Part shown: positions 26,957 to 36,246 of the stretch, piece after piece
How the letters are laid out: each line of letters starts with the position of its first letter
Position numbering within the stretch: the stretch's first letter is position 1
DNA from: Phycisphaera sp.
GTDB lineage: Bacteria > Planctomycetota > Phycisphaerae > Phycisphaerales > Zrk34
Assembly (NCBI GenBank): GCA_016125285.1
Contig: WGMA01000045.1
Span: 1 to 64,000 of the forward strand
Reading direction: 5' to 3'
DNA length: 64,000 bases
Notes under the pieces: model-generated
Seen by the model: the letters and a program-made list of their open reading frames with translations, nothing else
The model's database searches: none
What the model was told of the DNA's origin: nothing
Program-made: the position numbers and the translations under genes

Positions 26957-28264
26957 TCATCCCCGGACCTGCCCGTAGCCGCGCACGACCCACTTGTACG
27001 TGGTCATGTCCGCGGCGCCCATCGGACCGCGGGCGTGCAGCTTGTCGGTGCTGATGCCGATTTCGGCGCCGAGGCCGTACTCGCCGCCGTCGCTGAATCG
27101 CGTTGAGCAGTTGACCATGACGTTGGCCGAGTCGACCCGCGTCACGAATTCGTCCGCGGTATGGACGTCCGCGGTGAGGATCGCGTCGGTGTGGCGCGAC
27201 CCGTAGCGGTTGATGTGCTCGACGGCCTCGTCGAGCGTGCGGACCACCTTGATCGCGACGATCTTGTCGAGGTACTCCGTCGACCAGTCCGCGTCGGTCG
27301 CCTCCTTGAGCAGTTCCTCGGGCACGACGCCGTCGAGCGTGCGTCGCGCGATCGGCTCGGCGCGGATCTCCACGCCTTCGGCGGCCAGGCGTCGGCCCAC
27401 CTCACGCAGGATGCCCGCGGCCGACTCGTGGAACAGCATCGTCTCCGTGGCGTTGCACACGCCCGTCCGCTGCACCTTCGCGTTGACGCACACGTCCGCG
27501 GCCATGCCGTCGGGCAGGTCTACCGCACAGCCGTCGACGTACACGTGGCAGTTGCCGGTGTAGTGCTTGATCACGGGGATGTGCGACTGCTCGACGACAG
27601 CGCGGATCAGCGACTCGCCGCCGCGCGGGATCACGACGTCGATCAGCGTGTCGAGCTTCAGCAATCGCCCCACCGCCTCGCGATCGGTCGTCGACACGAG
27701 CTGCACCGTGTTGGCGTCGAGCCCCTGGTCGGTCAGCGCGTCGCGGATCGCTGTGGCGATCGCCGTGTTGGAGTGCAACGCCTCCTTGCCGCCGCGCAGG
27801 ATCAGCGCGTTGCCACTCTTGATGCACAGGGCCGCGGCGTCGGACGTCACGTTCGGCCGCGATTCGTAGATGAACAGCACCACGCCCAGCGGCACGCGCA
27901 CCTTCTCGATCTTCAGGCCGTTGGGGCGCACGTAGCCTTCGATCACCTGCCCGACCGGATCGGTCTGCATCGCGATCTGGCGAACGGACGCGGCCATCTT
28001 GCCGATGCGTGCGGCATCCAGCCGGAGCCGGTCGATCATCGCGTCGGTCAGGCCGAACTCGTCGGCCCGCGCGATGTCCTTGGCGTTCTGCTCGACAATC
28101 TTGTCCGCACGCTCTTCGAGCAGGTCGGCGATGGCGTGCAGCGCGGCGTTGCGCTTGTCGCCCCGGACGGTCGTCAGCTTGCCCGACGCGCTGCGGGCCT
28201 GCTCGGCCAGTTCCGTGCAGTAGCGATCCAAGTTGACGTCGGGTTGTGTCGTCGTGGTCGTCAT
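26957..28264 (-). CDS. proA: Gamma-glutamyl phosphate reductase
   Basis: Reduces gamma-glutamyl phosphate with NADPH in proline synthesis; cytoplasmic aldehyde-dehydrogenase-fold enzyme. The 435 residues are standard. Signatures seen are VRVPLGVVLFIYESRPNVTSDAAALCIKSGN in the cofactor domain, VIPRGGESLIRAV, the catalytic Cys in KVQRTGVCNATETMLFH, and the C-terminal VNCSTRFSDGGEYGLGAEIGIST. proB (glutamate 5-kinase) is not in the window. The gene sits between cdaR (103 bp upstream) and the VKOR gene. Confidence 0.95.
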   Translation of the reverse strand: MTTTTTQPDVNLDRYCTELAEQARSASGKLTTVRGDKRNAALHAIADLLEERADKIVEQNAKDIARADEFGLTDAMIDRLRLDAARIGKMAASVRQIAMQTDPVGQVIEGYVRPNGLKIEKVRVPLGVVLFIYESRPNVTSDAAALCIKSGNALILRGGKEALHSNTAIATAIRDALTDQGLDANTVQLVSTTDREAVGRLLKLDTLIDVVIPRGGESLIRAVVEQSHIPVIKHYTGNCHVYVDGCAVDLPDGMAADVCVNAKVQRTGVCNATETMLFHESAAGILREVGRRLAAEGVEIRAEPIARRTLDGVVPEELLKEATDADWSTEYLDKIVAIKVVRTLDEAVEHINRYGSRHTDAILTADVHTADEFVTRVDSANVMVNCSTRFSDGGEYGLGAEIGISTDKLHARGPMGAADMTTYKWVVRGYGQVRG

Positions 28265-28367
28265 GATCGATTTTCTGTGGCGGTCGGTGTGGCGATTCGG
28301 GTCGGTCTGTCGAGCAGTGTAGGCGGCAACATGGGGGCGAGAACGGTTCGAAGCCGCGACCGCGACG

Positions 28368-29399
28368 TCAGCCGCCGCGCTTCACGACGGTGTAGCGGAC
28401 GGTCGTTGTGGTGCTCTCGATGCGGAGCGTGCCGGTGGGCGGTTGGGGCCAGACGTCGAACTCGACCGGCGCGGGCGCCGGCTCGGACGCGACGGCCTTG
28501 GCGAGGTCGTCGGCGCTGAGCCGCAGCTTGGCGATGACACGGATCTTGCCGTCGCGCACCTGCTGCACGATGTGCTCGGGGCCGGTGATCTTCACGTCAC
28601 GCAGCACGACGTCGTCTTCGTGGAGCTTCACGTCGTAGGTCGTCAGCGCCGGGGGCGGCGCCATAATCCACACGGGCACGCTCGCGAGTTTCTCGCTGTC
28701 CTCCAGCTTGTCGATGACAAACTTCAGCTCGACGTCCGGAGGCTCGACACGCACGCGCGAGTCCGTCTGAAGACCGGCGGGCAGCTTGATCCGCGCACGC
28801 ACGGTCTGTTCGACGTCGGCCGGGAGTGACTTGAGATCGACCAGCGGCTCAACGGCCAGCGTCGCCTTTTCCGGATCGTCGCCCAGCAGCGAACGCTTGC
28901 TCGACGGCAGCGTCAGCGCGACGGTCGCCGGGCTGATCGACACGCTGTCGGCCACGAGCTGCACCTCGTCGGGCTTGTACGCCAGCGGCACGTCCATGCG
29001 GACGAGCTTTTCGATCACCACGCGCACGGTGGGCGGGTCGATGCGCGTCAGGTTCACCGAGTAGCTGTTGATCGGGTCCGACGTGGGCAGCACCTTCTCG
29101 AGGACCACGTCGTCGCCCGCGGTCGGCTCGCCGCGTTCGAGCACGATGTGGATCCCACGCGCCTGCAGGCCGCTGAGCTTCGCGACCTCGCGCTGGGCGC
29201 CGCGGAACTGGACGTTGATCTTCGAGACCGACTGCTCGACCACCGCCAGGTGCGGGTTGGCGACTTCGATCGTCAGCGGCACCTGCATCATGCCGTCCAC
29301 GGGATACGTCCGGAGGTTGTTCGCCTCGGCGTAGAGCCAGATCAGCATCGTGATCAGTGTCACGACGAAAATGTCACGGATACGGTGAGAAAGCTTCAT
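28368..29399 (-). CDS. cdaR: YbbR-domain protein, CdaR-like regulator of the diadenylate cyclase
   Basis: A 343-residue protein with a short N-terminal cytoplasmic stretch, one transmembrane helix (IFVVTLITMLIWLYAEA) and extracytoplasmic YbbR-type beta domains, for example LTIEVANPHLAVVEQSVSKINVQFRGAQREV and a second unit around VPLAYKPDEVQLVADSVSISPATVALTLP. CdaR proteins sit next to CdaA and modulate c-di-AMP synthesis. It is encoded 56 bp downstream of cdaA, the canonical order. Confidence 0.82.
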   Translation of the reverse strand: MKLSHRIRDIFVVTLITMLIWLYAEANNLRTYPVDGMMQVPLTIEVANPHLAVVEQSVSKINVQFRGAQREVAKLSGLQARGIHIVLERGEPTAGDDVVLEKVLPTSDPINSYSVNLTRIDPPTVRVVIEKLVRMDVPLAYKPDEVQLVADSVSISPATVALTLPSSKRSLLGDDPEKATLAVEPLVDLKSLPADVEQTVRARIKLPAGLQTDSRVRVEPPDVELKFVIDKLEDSEKLASVPVWIMAPPPALTTYDVKLHEDDVVLRDVKITGPEHIVQQVRDGKIRVIAKLRLSADDLAKAVASEPAPAPVEFDVWPQPPTGTLRIESTTTTVRYTVVKRGG

Positions 29400-29455
29400 G
29401 GCTTGGTGCTTTGACTGCGTTGGCGGGTGTGCGGGGTCGGCGAAAAGCTCCGGGG

Positions 29456-30385
29456 CTACGCCGCCTTCTCCGCGCCGCTGTGTGATCGACTGTCCTGATC
29501 GTCCTCCGTGTCGTCGTCCGGCGATGCGCCGCCGCGTTTGCCGCCGGACCGGTCGGCGCCTTCACCGTCGGCCTTGCCGCCCTCGGCCTGCGGCGGGGTC
29601 GTCTGACCGAGCCCGCGACGCAGCATCGCGCGCAGGCCGTCGACCGACAGCTTACGCAACAGCTGGCCGCGTTCGGCGAGGCTGATCGCCCCCGTCTCTT
29701 CGCTGACGACGATCACGAGGCAGTCCGACTCCTGCGACAGCCCGATCGCGGCGCGGTGACGCGAGCCGAGTTCCTGGCCGATCGAGTCCGACTCCGCCAG
29801 CGGGAACTGCACGCCCGCCGCGACGATCTTGTCGGCGTTGACCACCACGCCCATGTCGTGCAGCGCGGTGCCGGGCCAGAAGATCGTCTTCAGCAGCGGC
29901 GTGGACACGTTGGCGTTGAGCAGCGTGCCCGCTTCGTAGATGCCGCCGAGACCGACCTCGCGTTCGATCGCGATGATCGCGCCGATCTTGTTCTTCGACA
30001 TGTCCTTCACGGCGCCGATGATCTGCTCGATCACCGGCTCCATGTCCATGTGGTGCCCGCGGAACAGCTTCGCCTCGCCGATCCGCATCAGCGCCCGCCG
30101 CAGCTCCGGCTGGAACACGATCACCAGCGCGATCGACGCGCCGATCAGGAACCACTCCAGCAGGAATCGGAGTTGCGGAAACTCGCCCGGGCCCAGCAGC
30201 GTGATGATACCGCCCGCGACGATCACGACGACCGCGAAGCCCTTGAGCACGCGGGCGCCACGCGTGCCGCGCAGGAAGCGCCAGATCAGGTAGACCACGA
30301 TCCAGATCAGCGCCATCTCGATAAACACCTCGACGGGGTTGTACCCGCTGAGTCGATCTGCAAGCTGTCTGAGTCGCTCCATCAT
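29456..30385 (-). CDS. cdaA: Membrane diadenylate cyclase CdaA (DisA_N domain)
   Basis: Makes cyclic di-AMP from two ATP. After MMERLRQLADRLSGYNP come two or three transmembrane helices (VFIEMALIWIVVYLIW, GFAVVVIVAGGIITLLG, LEWFLIGASIALVIVF), then the DisA_N domain with QPELRRALMRIG, IGAIIAIEREVGL and the RHR motif GSRHRAAIGLSQESDCLVIVVSEETG. The motif usually written DGA is LHDMGVVV here, with Asp kept but Gly-Ala replaced by Met-Gly. The C-terminal 55 residues are a charged tail. The frame is open to 30529, but the TATAAT at 30458-30463 on this strand lies inside that extension, so the ATG pair at 30385/30382 is preferred. Confidence 0.87.
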   Translation of the reverse strand: MMERLRQLADRLSGYNPVEVFIEMALIWIVVYLIWRFLRGTRGARVLKGFAVVVIVAGGIITLLGPGEFPQLRFLLEWFLIGASIALVIVFQPELRRALMRIGEAKLFRGHHMDMEPVIEQIIGAVKDMSKNKIGAIIAIEREVGLGGIYEAGTLLNANVSTPLLKTIFWPGTALHDMGVVVNADKIVAAGVQFPLAESDSIGQELGSRHRAAIGLSQESDCLVIVVSEETGAISLAERGQLLRKLSVDGLRAMLRRGLGQTTPPQAEGGKADGEGADRSGGKRGGASPDDDTEDDQDSRSHSGAEKAA

Positions 30386-30457
30386 GCCGAGCGGTTCCGA
30401 GAAAAACGTCCGTAAGTTGTGCTGGTCCGGCGGCCGCGCGAAGACCTCGACAACATT

Positions 30458-30463
30458 ATTATA
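30458..30463 (-). promoter_or_regulatory. TATAAT -10 box of cdaA
   Basis: On the minus strand this reads TATAAT in TGTATAATAATG, giving a start of transcription near 30450 and a leader of about 65 bases before the ATG at 30385. It lies in the divergent region shared with top6B. No convincing -35 box. Confidence 0.42.
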
Positions 30464-30599
30464 CACGCTCGGTTGCGGCGGTGCGCTCGGCCTAGATTTC
30501 GCGACAGCGCGGGGTGTTCTCTTGCTCACGCGCCGCGTTGAGATTATGTTGAAATTCTGTCAAAGGAACACATTCTCATCGGCCAGGGAAGGCCCCAGC

Positions 30600-32606
30600 A
30601 TGACCACAGAAACATTGAGCAAGCGCAGCCCCTCCAATCGTGCCAAGGGCGGCGGTAGCCGCGCCGACGCCGAATCGATGGCCAAGAAACAGCGGGAGAT
30701 CTCCGTCTCGGAGTTCTTCGCGAAGAACCGACACCTGCTCGGCTTCGACAACCCGCGCAAGGCGTTGATGACGACCATCAAGGAGGCCGTCGACAACGCC
30801 CTCGACGCCTGCGAAGAGGCGGGCATCCTGCCCAACATCTTCGTCGGCATCGAGCCGCTGAATAAGGACACCCGCTTCCGCGTGACCGTCCGCGACAACG
30901 GCCCTGGCATCGTGCGGGCCCAGGTCGAGAACGTGTTCGGTCGCCTGCTTTATGGCTCGAAGTTCCACCGCCTCAAAATGTCCCGCGGCCAGCAGGGCAT
31001 CGGCATCGCCGCGGCGGGCATGTACGGGCTGATGACCACCGGCAAGCCCATGGTCATCCACACCAAGCCGAAGAAGAACGGCAAGTCACACCGTATCGTC
31101 CTCGCGATCGACACGCAGAAGAACAAGGCCGACGTGTCGGATCACGAAGAGACCGACTACGACCTGATCCCCGAGACGGGCACCGAGGTCAGCATCGAGC
31201 TTGAAGGCAAGTTCCAGCGCGGCAAGCAGTCGGTCGACGAATACCTCAAGCAGACAGCGATCGCGAACCCGCACGCCCGGATCATCTACCAGCCGCCGGA
31301 CGCCTGCGTATCGAAGACCGACTCGAACGGCAACGGCGACAGCGGAAGCTCCATGCCGTCGCTGATCGACGACTACGCGCACGCGGTGCAGCTCGCCGAG
31401 TCGGCCTCCGAGACGACGATCACGCCGGGCGGCACGGTGGTGTTCCCGCGTGCGATCGGCGAGCTGCCCCCCGAGCCGAAGGAGATCAAGCCGCACCCGC
31501 TGGGCATCGAGCTGGGCACGCTGATCAAGATGCTCAAGCAGACCGACTCGACGCAGCTCGGCGGGTTCCTGCAGAACGAGTTCAGCCGCGTGTCGCTGCG
31601 TGTGGCGAACCAGATCTGCGCCGCGGCGAACAAGATCCTCGGGAAGGAAGAGACGATCACGAACCGCACGTGGGTCTCGAAGCTCGGGCACCACGAGGCG
31701 GACGCGATCTACCGGGCGATCCAGGAGACGAAGTTCATGGCGCCGCCGACGGACTGCGTCGAGCCGATCGGCGTCAAGAACCTGCTGGCGGGCCTGCTGA
31801 AGGGCGAGAAGGCGGAGTTCTACACCGCCACGACGCGGCCCCCCGCCGTGTACCGCGGCAACCCGTTCCAGATCGAGGTCGCGATCGCCTACGGCGGCGA
31901 GCTCGGCGCCGAGGAGCCTGCACGCGTGATCCGCTTCGCCAACCGTGTGCCGCTGCTCTACCAACAGTCGGCGTGCGCGGCGTTCAAGAGCGTTGGCGAC
32001 ACGACGTGGCGCAACTACGGCATGACCCAGCCCCGCGGCGGGCAGCCCGTCGGCCCGATGGTCGTGATGATCCACATGGCCAGCGTCTGGGTGCCGTTCA
32101 CCAGCGAGTCGAAGGAAGCGATCGCCGACTACGACGAGATCCGCAAGGAGATGAAGCTCGCCCTCTCGGAGTGCGGGCGGAAGCTCAAGACATACCTCTC
32201 GCGACGGGCCCGCATGAAACGCGAGGGCCAGCGGCGCGACGTGTTCCAGCGGTACATCAAGGAAGTCGCCAAGTCGCTGAACGTCATCGACCCGAAGCTG
32301 AAGGTCAAGACGCTTTGCGAGCAGCTCGAAGAGGTCGCCCGGCAGCGCACCGTCGAGGCGGACATGGAGTTCGACGAGGACGGCAACCCGATCGCGAAGC
32401 CCGGCCCGGGCGAGGCGTTCGCCGACGACGACTCGACCGTCGTCGTGGAGTCCGCCAAGCCCGCCGCGATGTTTATCGACGACGATGACGACATCGACGA
32501 CGACGCGCCGAAGGCCAAGTCCAAGGGCAAGAAGCCCGCACCGAAGCGTAAGAGCAAATCCGACGAAGACGATTACGACCTCGACCAGGGCAACCTGTTC
32601 GACTGA
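30600..32606 (+). CDS. top6B: DNA topoisomerase VI subunit B
   Basis: ATPase subunit of type IIB topoisomerase VI, which relaxes and decatenates DNA. The GHKL ATPase shows the N-box KEAVDNALDACEEAG, the G1 motif DNGPGI and the G2 motif GQQGIGIAAAGMYG. The transducer part has IGVKNLLAGLLKGEKAEFYTATTRPP and NPFQIEVAIAYGG, typical of Top6B. Of 668 residues, the last 90 are an acidic run (DDDDDIDDD) followed by a basic run and DQGNLFD. Start ATG at 30600 has AGGGAAGG upstream. Topoisomerase VI is mainly archaeal and plant; bacterial copies are scattered. Subunit A follows 28 bp downstream. Confidence 0.93.
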   Translation: MTTETLSKRSPSNRAKGGGSRADAESMAKKQREISVSEFFAKNRHLLGFDNPRKALMTTIKEAVDNALDACEEAGILPNIFVGIEPLNKDTRFRVTVRDNGPGIVRAQVENVFGRLLYGSKFHRLKMSRGQQGIGIAAAGMYGLMTTGKPMVIHTKPKKNGKSHRIVLAIDTQKNKADVSDHEETDYDLIPETGTEVSIELEGKFQRGKQSVDEYLKQTAIANPHARIIYQPPDACVSKTDSNGNGDSGSSMPSLIDDYAHAVQLAESASETTITPGGTVVFPRAIGELPPEPKEIKPHPLGIELGTLIKMLKQTDSTQLGGFLQNEFSRVSLRVANQICAAANKILGKEETITNRTWVSKLGHHEADAIYRAIQETKFMAPPTDCVEPIGVKNLLAGLLKGEKAEFYTATTRPPAVYRGNPFQIEVAIAYGGELGAEEPARVIRFANRVPLLYQQSACAAFKSVGDTTWRNYGMTQPRGGQPVGPMVVMIHMASVWVPFTSESKEAIADYDEIRKEMKLALSECGRKLKTYLSRRARMKREGQRRDVFQRYIKEVAKSLNVIDPKLKVKTLCEQLEEVARQRTVEADMEFDEDGNPIAKPGPGEAFADDDSTVVVESAKPAAMFIDDDDDIDDDAPKAKSKGKKPAPKRKSKSDEDDYDLDQGNLFD

Positions 32607-32634
32607 TGCACGCTGAATACGAGAGCACCCCCGC

Positions 32635-33870
32635 ATGGCCAAGAAGAAGACCACGTCGAAGAAGACCGCTGCGAAGAAGCCCGTAGCAAAGAAGGCTCCG
32701 GTCCAGCGCAGCGCGAAGAAGGCAAGCCCCGCAAAATCGTCCGGCGGCGCACCGAAGAAGAAGATCATCCGCAAGTCGACACGCCGCAAGGTCGACACGG
32801 GCGCGGTGCTCGTCGGCATGGCCAACGACATCGCCACGCAGGTCGGCGCGCTGACCGACCCCGGCGTCGACATCCCCACGCGTGCTCTGTCCAACGTCGA
32901 CTTCGACGAAAAGGCGGGCATGATCCGCATGGGCAGCAACACGCAGCGGCGCAATTTCTTCAATCTCGGCCAGGCGAAGAAGTTCATGCAGACCACGCTC
33001 GTGGCCGCGGGCTGCAGCGAGTTGATCCGCCAGAAGAAAACGACCTCCATCCGTGACCTGTTCTATCACTGCAAGCACACGATCGAGGGCTCGAAGGAGA
33101 ACACCTTCGACGAGCAGAGCGAGTCGGACCCGATCATCGAGGACCTCGAGGTCGCGCTCGCGTCCCTGCGCGAAGAACTCGGCCTGTTCGCCGAACCCAA
33201 GGGCGCGATGGTCGGCCCGATGGTCATCGAGGACAACAAGGACACGATCGACCTGTCGAAGATGGGCAGCGGCGGCTGGGCGATCCCGTCGATCGTCGAA
33301 GACCACATCATCAAGTTCAAACGCGGCTCGGCGAAGTACATCCTCCTGATCGAGAAAGGCGCCGTGTGGCGTCGGTTCAGCGAGGACCGCTACTGGGAGA
33401 AGCACAAGTGCATGATCATCCACGGCGGTGGCCAGCCCCCGCGCGGTGTCCGCCGACTCATCTGGCGGATGCACAACGAGCTGAAGCTGCCGGTCTACGT
33501 CCTGGTCGATAACGACCCGTGGGGGTACTACATCTACAGCGTCATCAAGCAGGGCTCGATCAACCTGGCGTTCGAGTCCGAGCGGATGGCGATACCCGCC
33601 GCCCGGTTCATCGGCATGTCCGCCTACGACGCCGAGCGGTTCGACATCCCCAAGACCGTCAGCATCAAGCTCAACGACAACGACACCCGCCGCGCCAAGG
33701 AGATCATGGCCTACCCGTGGTTCCAGCGGCGGGAGTGGCAGAAAGAGATCAAGCACATGCTCAAGCTCGGCGTCAAGCTCGAGCTCGAAGCCCTGTCCAA
33801 CAAGGATTTCAGCTTCATCACCGAGCACTATCTGCCCCGGAAGCTCAAGGACAAGCAGTGGCTGGATTGA
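32635..33870 (+). CDS. top6A: DNA topoisomerase VI subunit A (Spo11 homologue)
   Basis: DNA-cleaving subunit, 411 residues. The catalytic Tyr is expected in SIRDLFYHCKHT (winged-helix CAP domain). The Toprim metal site is made by Glu in YILLIEKGAVWRRF and DNDPWGYYIYS. GGGQPPRGVRRLIWRMHNEL and the C-terminal WQKEIKHMLKLGVKLELEAL-KDFSFI-YLPRKL are family hallmarks. The first 50 residues are a Lys/Ala-rich tail (KKTTSKKTAAKKPVAKKAP), like bacterial histone-H1-type tails, probably binding DNA non-specifically. It forms an A2B2 complex with top6B, whose gene is directly upstream. Confidence 0.93.
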   Translation: MAKKKTTSKKTAAKKPVAKKAPVQRSAKKASPAKSSGGAPKKKIIRKSTRRKVDTGAVLVGMANDIATQVGALTDPGVDIPTRALSNVDFDEKAGMIRMGSNTQRRNFFNLGQAKKFMQTTLVAAGCSELIRQKKTTSIRDLFYHCKHTIEGSKENTFDEQSESDPIIEDLEVALASLREELGLFAEPKGAMVGPMVIEDNKDTIDLSKMGSGGWAIPSIVEDHIIKFKRGSAKYILLIEKGAVWRRFSEDRYWEKHKCMIIHGGGQPPRGVRRLIWRMHNELKLPVYVLVDNDPWGYYIYSVIKQGSINLAFESERMAIPAARFIGMSAYDAERFDIPKTVSIKLNDNDTRRAKEIMAYPWFQRREWQKEIKHMLKLGVKLELEALSNKDFSFITEHYLPRKLKDKQWLD

Positions 33871-33902
33871 CGCGGGCGGTCGACGCGTCATACATCGGGG
33901 AG

Positions 33903-34019
33903 AAATTGAACATTGGCCATTGCTGATTGATCATATTGCCCGGGTCGGCCCGACAAACTCGCCGATGCAAAGCCCGCTCCAATTTGCGGTGACCAATGTT
34001 CAATTTGCAATTTGCAATT
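33903..34019. repeat. Low-GC AATTG-type repeat with 14-bp inverted arms
   Basis: The arms AAATTGAACATTGG (33903-33916) and CCAATGTTCAATTT (33993-34006) are perfect inverted copies about 76 bases apart. The right arm runs into a tandem of the heptamer CAATTTG (34001-34014), and another CAATTTGC lies at 33980. The sequence is far more AT-rich than its neighbours and lies between top6A and the recombinase gene. Confidence 0.6.
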
Positions 34020-34130
34020 CCCTTTACAGCGTTCCCCAAACAGATTTAAAGCCCGTCGCGTCCGGTGGCCGATAACAGAACCGTGGCATCGGTCGGTTAT
34101 CGCCCTTTCACCGCAGGGGACGCGAGACGC

Positions 34131-35159
34131 ATGAATATTCCGTTGATTCAACAGTTCCTCGAGTACATCCAGCTCGAGCGTCACTTCAGCCCCTACACCG
34201 CCCGCTGCTACGGCGCGGACCTTCGGCAGTACGCCGAGTTCCTCGCCGGTGAGGTCGGCGGTCAGCCCGCGTCGACACCCGGCGGCAACGGCACGGCCGA
34301 CCCGGCACGCGTCGGCGAGTCGCCCGAGCAGCGCGACGCACGTCGGGCCGAGGTTGCGGCGAAGGTCAGCCGGGCGATCATCGAGGCCGACACGCTGATG
34401 ATCCGTCGCCTGCTGGCCCATCTCGACGGCCACGAATACTCCGCCGCGACGATGGCCCGCAAGATCGCTACGCTGCGCAGCTTCTACAAGTGGATGTGCC
34501 GCCGCGGCCACATCGCCGAGAACCCCATGCTGATGATCCGCTCGCCCAAGCAGGCGAAGCGTCTGCCCAAAGCGATGACCGTCGAGCAGGTCGAGCAGCT
34601 GCTCGCCGCCCCGGGCGACACCACCACGCTCGGCGCCCGCGACCGGGCGATCCTCGAGACGCTCTACTCCACCGGCGTCCGCGTCAGCGAGCTCGTCGAC
34701 CTCAACCGCCAGAACCTCGACGAAATCGGCGAGGCGCTGATCATCCGCGGCAAGGGCAAGAAGGAACGCGTCGTGCCGCTGGGCTCGCACGCCCTGGCCG
34801 CAATCCATCACTACACCAACCTGCTCGACGCCGACCGCCGTTTCACCTTCGTGCGTCAGGCGTACGAAAGCGGCGAGGCCGTGCCTCTGTTCATCAATAA
34901 GTCCGGCAAGCGTCTCAGCAGCCGGTCGGTCCGCCGCAAGCTCGACAAGTACCTCAAGCAGGTCGGCCTCGACCCGTCGATCTCGCCGCACACGCTGCGT
35001 CACAGCTTCGCGACCCACCTGCTCGACAACGGCGCGGACCTGCGCAGCGTGCAGGAGTTGCTCGGTCACGAGTCGCTGTCGACAACGCAGATCTACACGC
35101 ACCTCTCGACGCAGCGCATGCGTCGCGCGTACGATGAAGCCCACCCGCGCGCCAGCTGA
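34131..35159 (+). CDS. Tyrosine recombinase of the XerC/XerD type
   Basis: Site-specific recombinase, 342 residues. The N-terminal SAM-like domain begins LIQQFLEYIQLERHFSPYTARCYGADL. The catalytic domain has Arg in STGVRVSELVDL, Lys in RGKGKKERVVPLG, HTLRHSFATHL (His and second Arg), LGHESLSTTQIY with the second His and nucleophilic Tyr. Compared with XerC/D there is a roughly 45-residue Gly/Ala-rich insert after residue 40, between the first two helices. ATG 34131 is chosen; an upstream GTG at 34065 adds an unconserved stretch. A single-copy chromosome-dimer role is likely, but an integrase role is possible given the repeat beside it. Confidence 0.88.
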   Translation: MNIPLIQQFLEYIQLERHFSPYTARCYGADLRQYAEFLAGEVGGQPASTPGGNGTADPARVGESPEQRDARRAEVAAKVSRAIIEADTLMIRRLLAHLDGHEYSAATMARKIATLRSFYKWMCRRGHIAENPMLMIRSPKQAKRLPKAMTVEQVEQLLAAPGDTTTLGARDRAILETLYSTGVRVSELVDLNRQNLDEIGEALIIRGKGKKERVVPLGSHALAAIHHYTNLLDADRRFTFVRQAYESGEAVPLFINKSGKRLSSRSVRRKLDKYLKQVGLDPSISPHTLRHSFATHLLDNGADLRSVQELLGHESLSTTQIYTHLSTQRMRRAYDEAHPRAS

Positions 35160-35256
35160 GCCCGTCGCGGCAAGCCGAACCGAATCGCGGCGCAGTCCCG
35201 GGCGCCGGCTGCCCACGCCCTGCTATCTGTCGCGAATTGAGTTTTTGCGTCACCGT

Positions 35257-35274
35257 CTTTTGCTTTTGCTTTTG
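35257..35274. repeat. Tandem hexamer (CTTTTG)x3
   Basis: Three exact copies of CTTTTG in the T-rich stretch between the recombinase and SDR genes. It sits about 35 bases upstream of the SDR -10 box. Confidence 0.5.
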
Positions 35275-35311
35275 GACTTCGACGCACCTCAACTTCCGGA
35301 CGGATCCGGTC

Positions 35312-35317
35312 TATAAT
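35312..35317 (+). promoter_or_regulatory. TATAAT box 7 bases before the SDR start codon
   Basis: A perfect TATAAT (context CTATAATCCGCC) ends 7 bases before the ATG at 35325, so transcription would begin at or next to the A of ATG. There is no ribosome site. The same CTATAATCCGCC occurs at 36196-36207. Confidence 0.5.
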
Positions 35318-35324
35318 CCGCCCC

Positions 35325-36083
<759 letters not shown>

Positions 36084-36174
36084 CGTCTATATACCCCAGA
36101 GAGGACATGCTTCGATCGCCAAACGCGACACGTCGCACCCTGCGCCGCTCAACGGAGAGATTCTTCGGCCCGAC

Positions 36175-36202
36175 TTGGCTGGAGCAAATGTTGCCCTATA
36201 AT
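36175..36202 (+). promoter_or_regulatory. Promoter of the DUF2231-cytochrome gene
   Basis: TTGGCT (36175-36180), a 16-base spacer, then TATAAT (36197-36202) in CTATAATCCGCC. This leaves a leader of about 38 bases containing GAGG before the ATG at 36247. Confidence 0.5.
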
Positions 36203-36246
36203 CCGCCGACTTACGCCATCCCGATCCATACAGAGGATACCTCAGC

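Noticed and set aside
29374-29565. Small minus-strand frame between cdaR and cdaA
   Set aside because: It lies almost wholly within cdaA and cdaR ends in another frame and is Arg/Ala/Pro/Thr-rich like other shadows.
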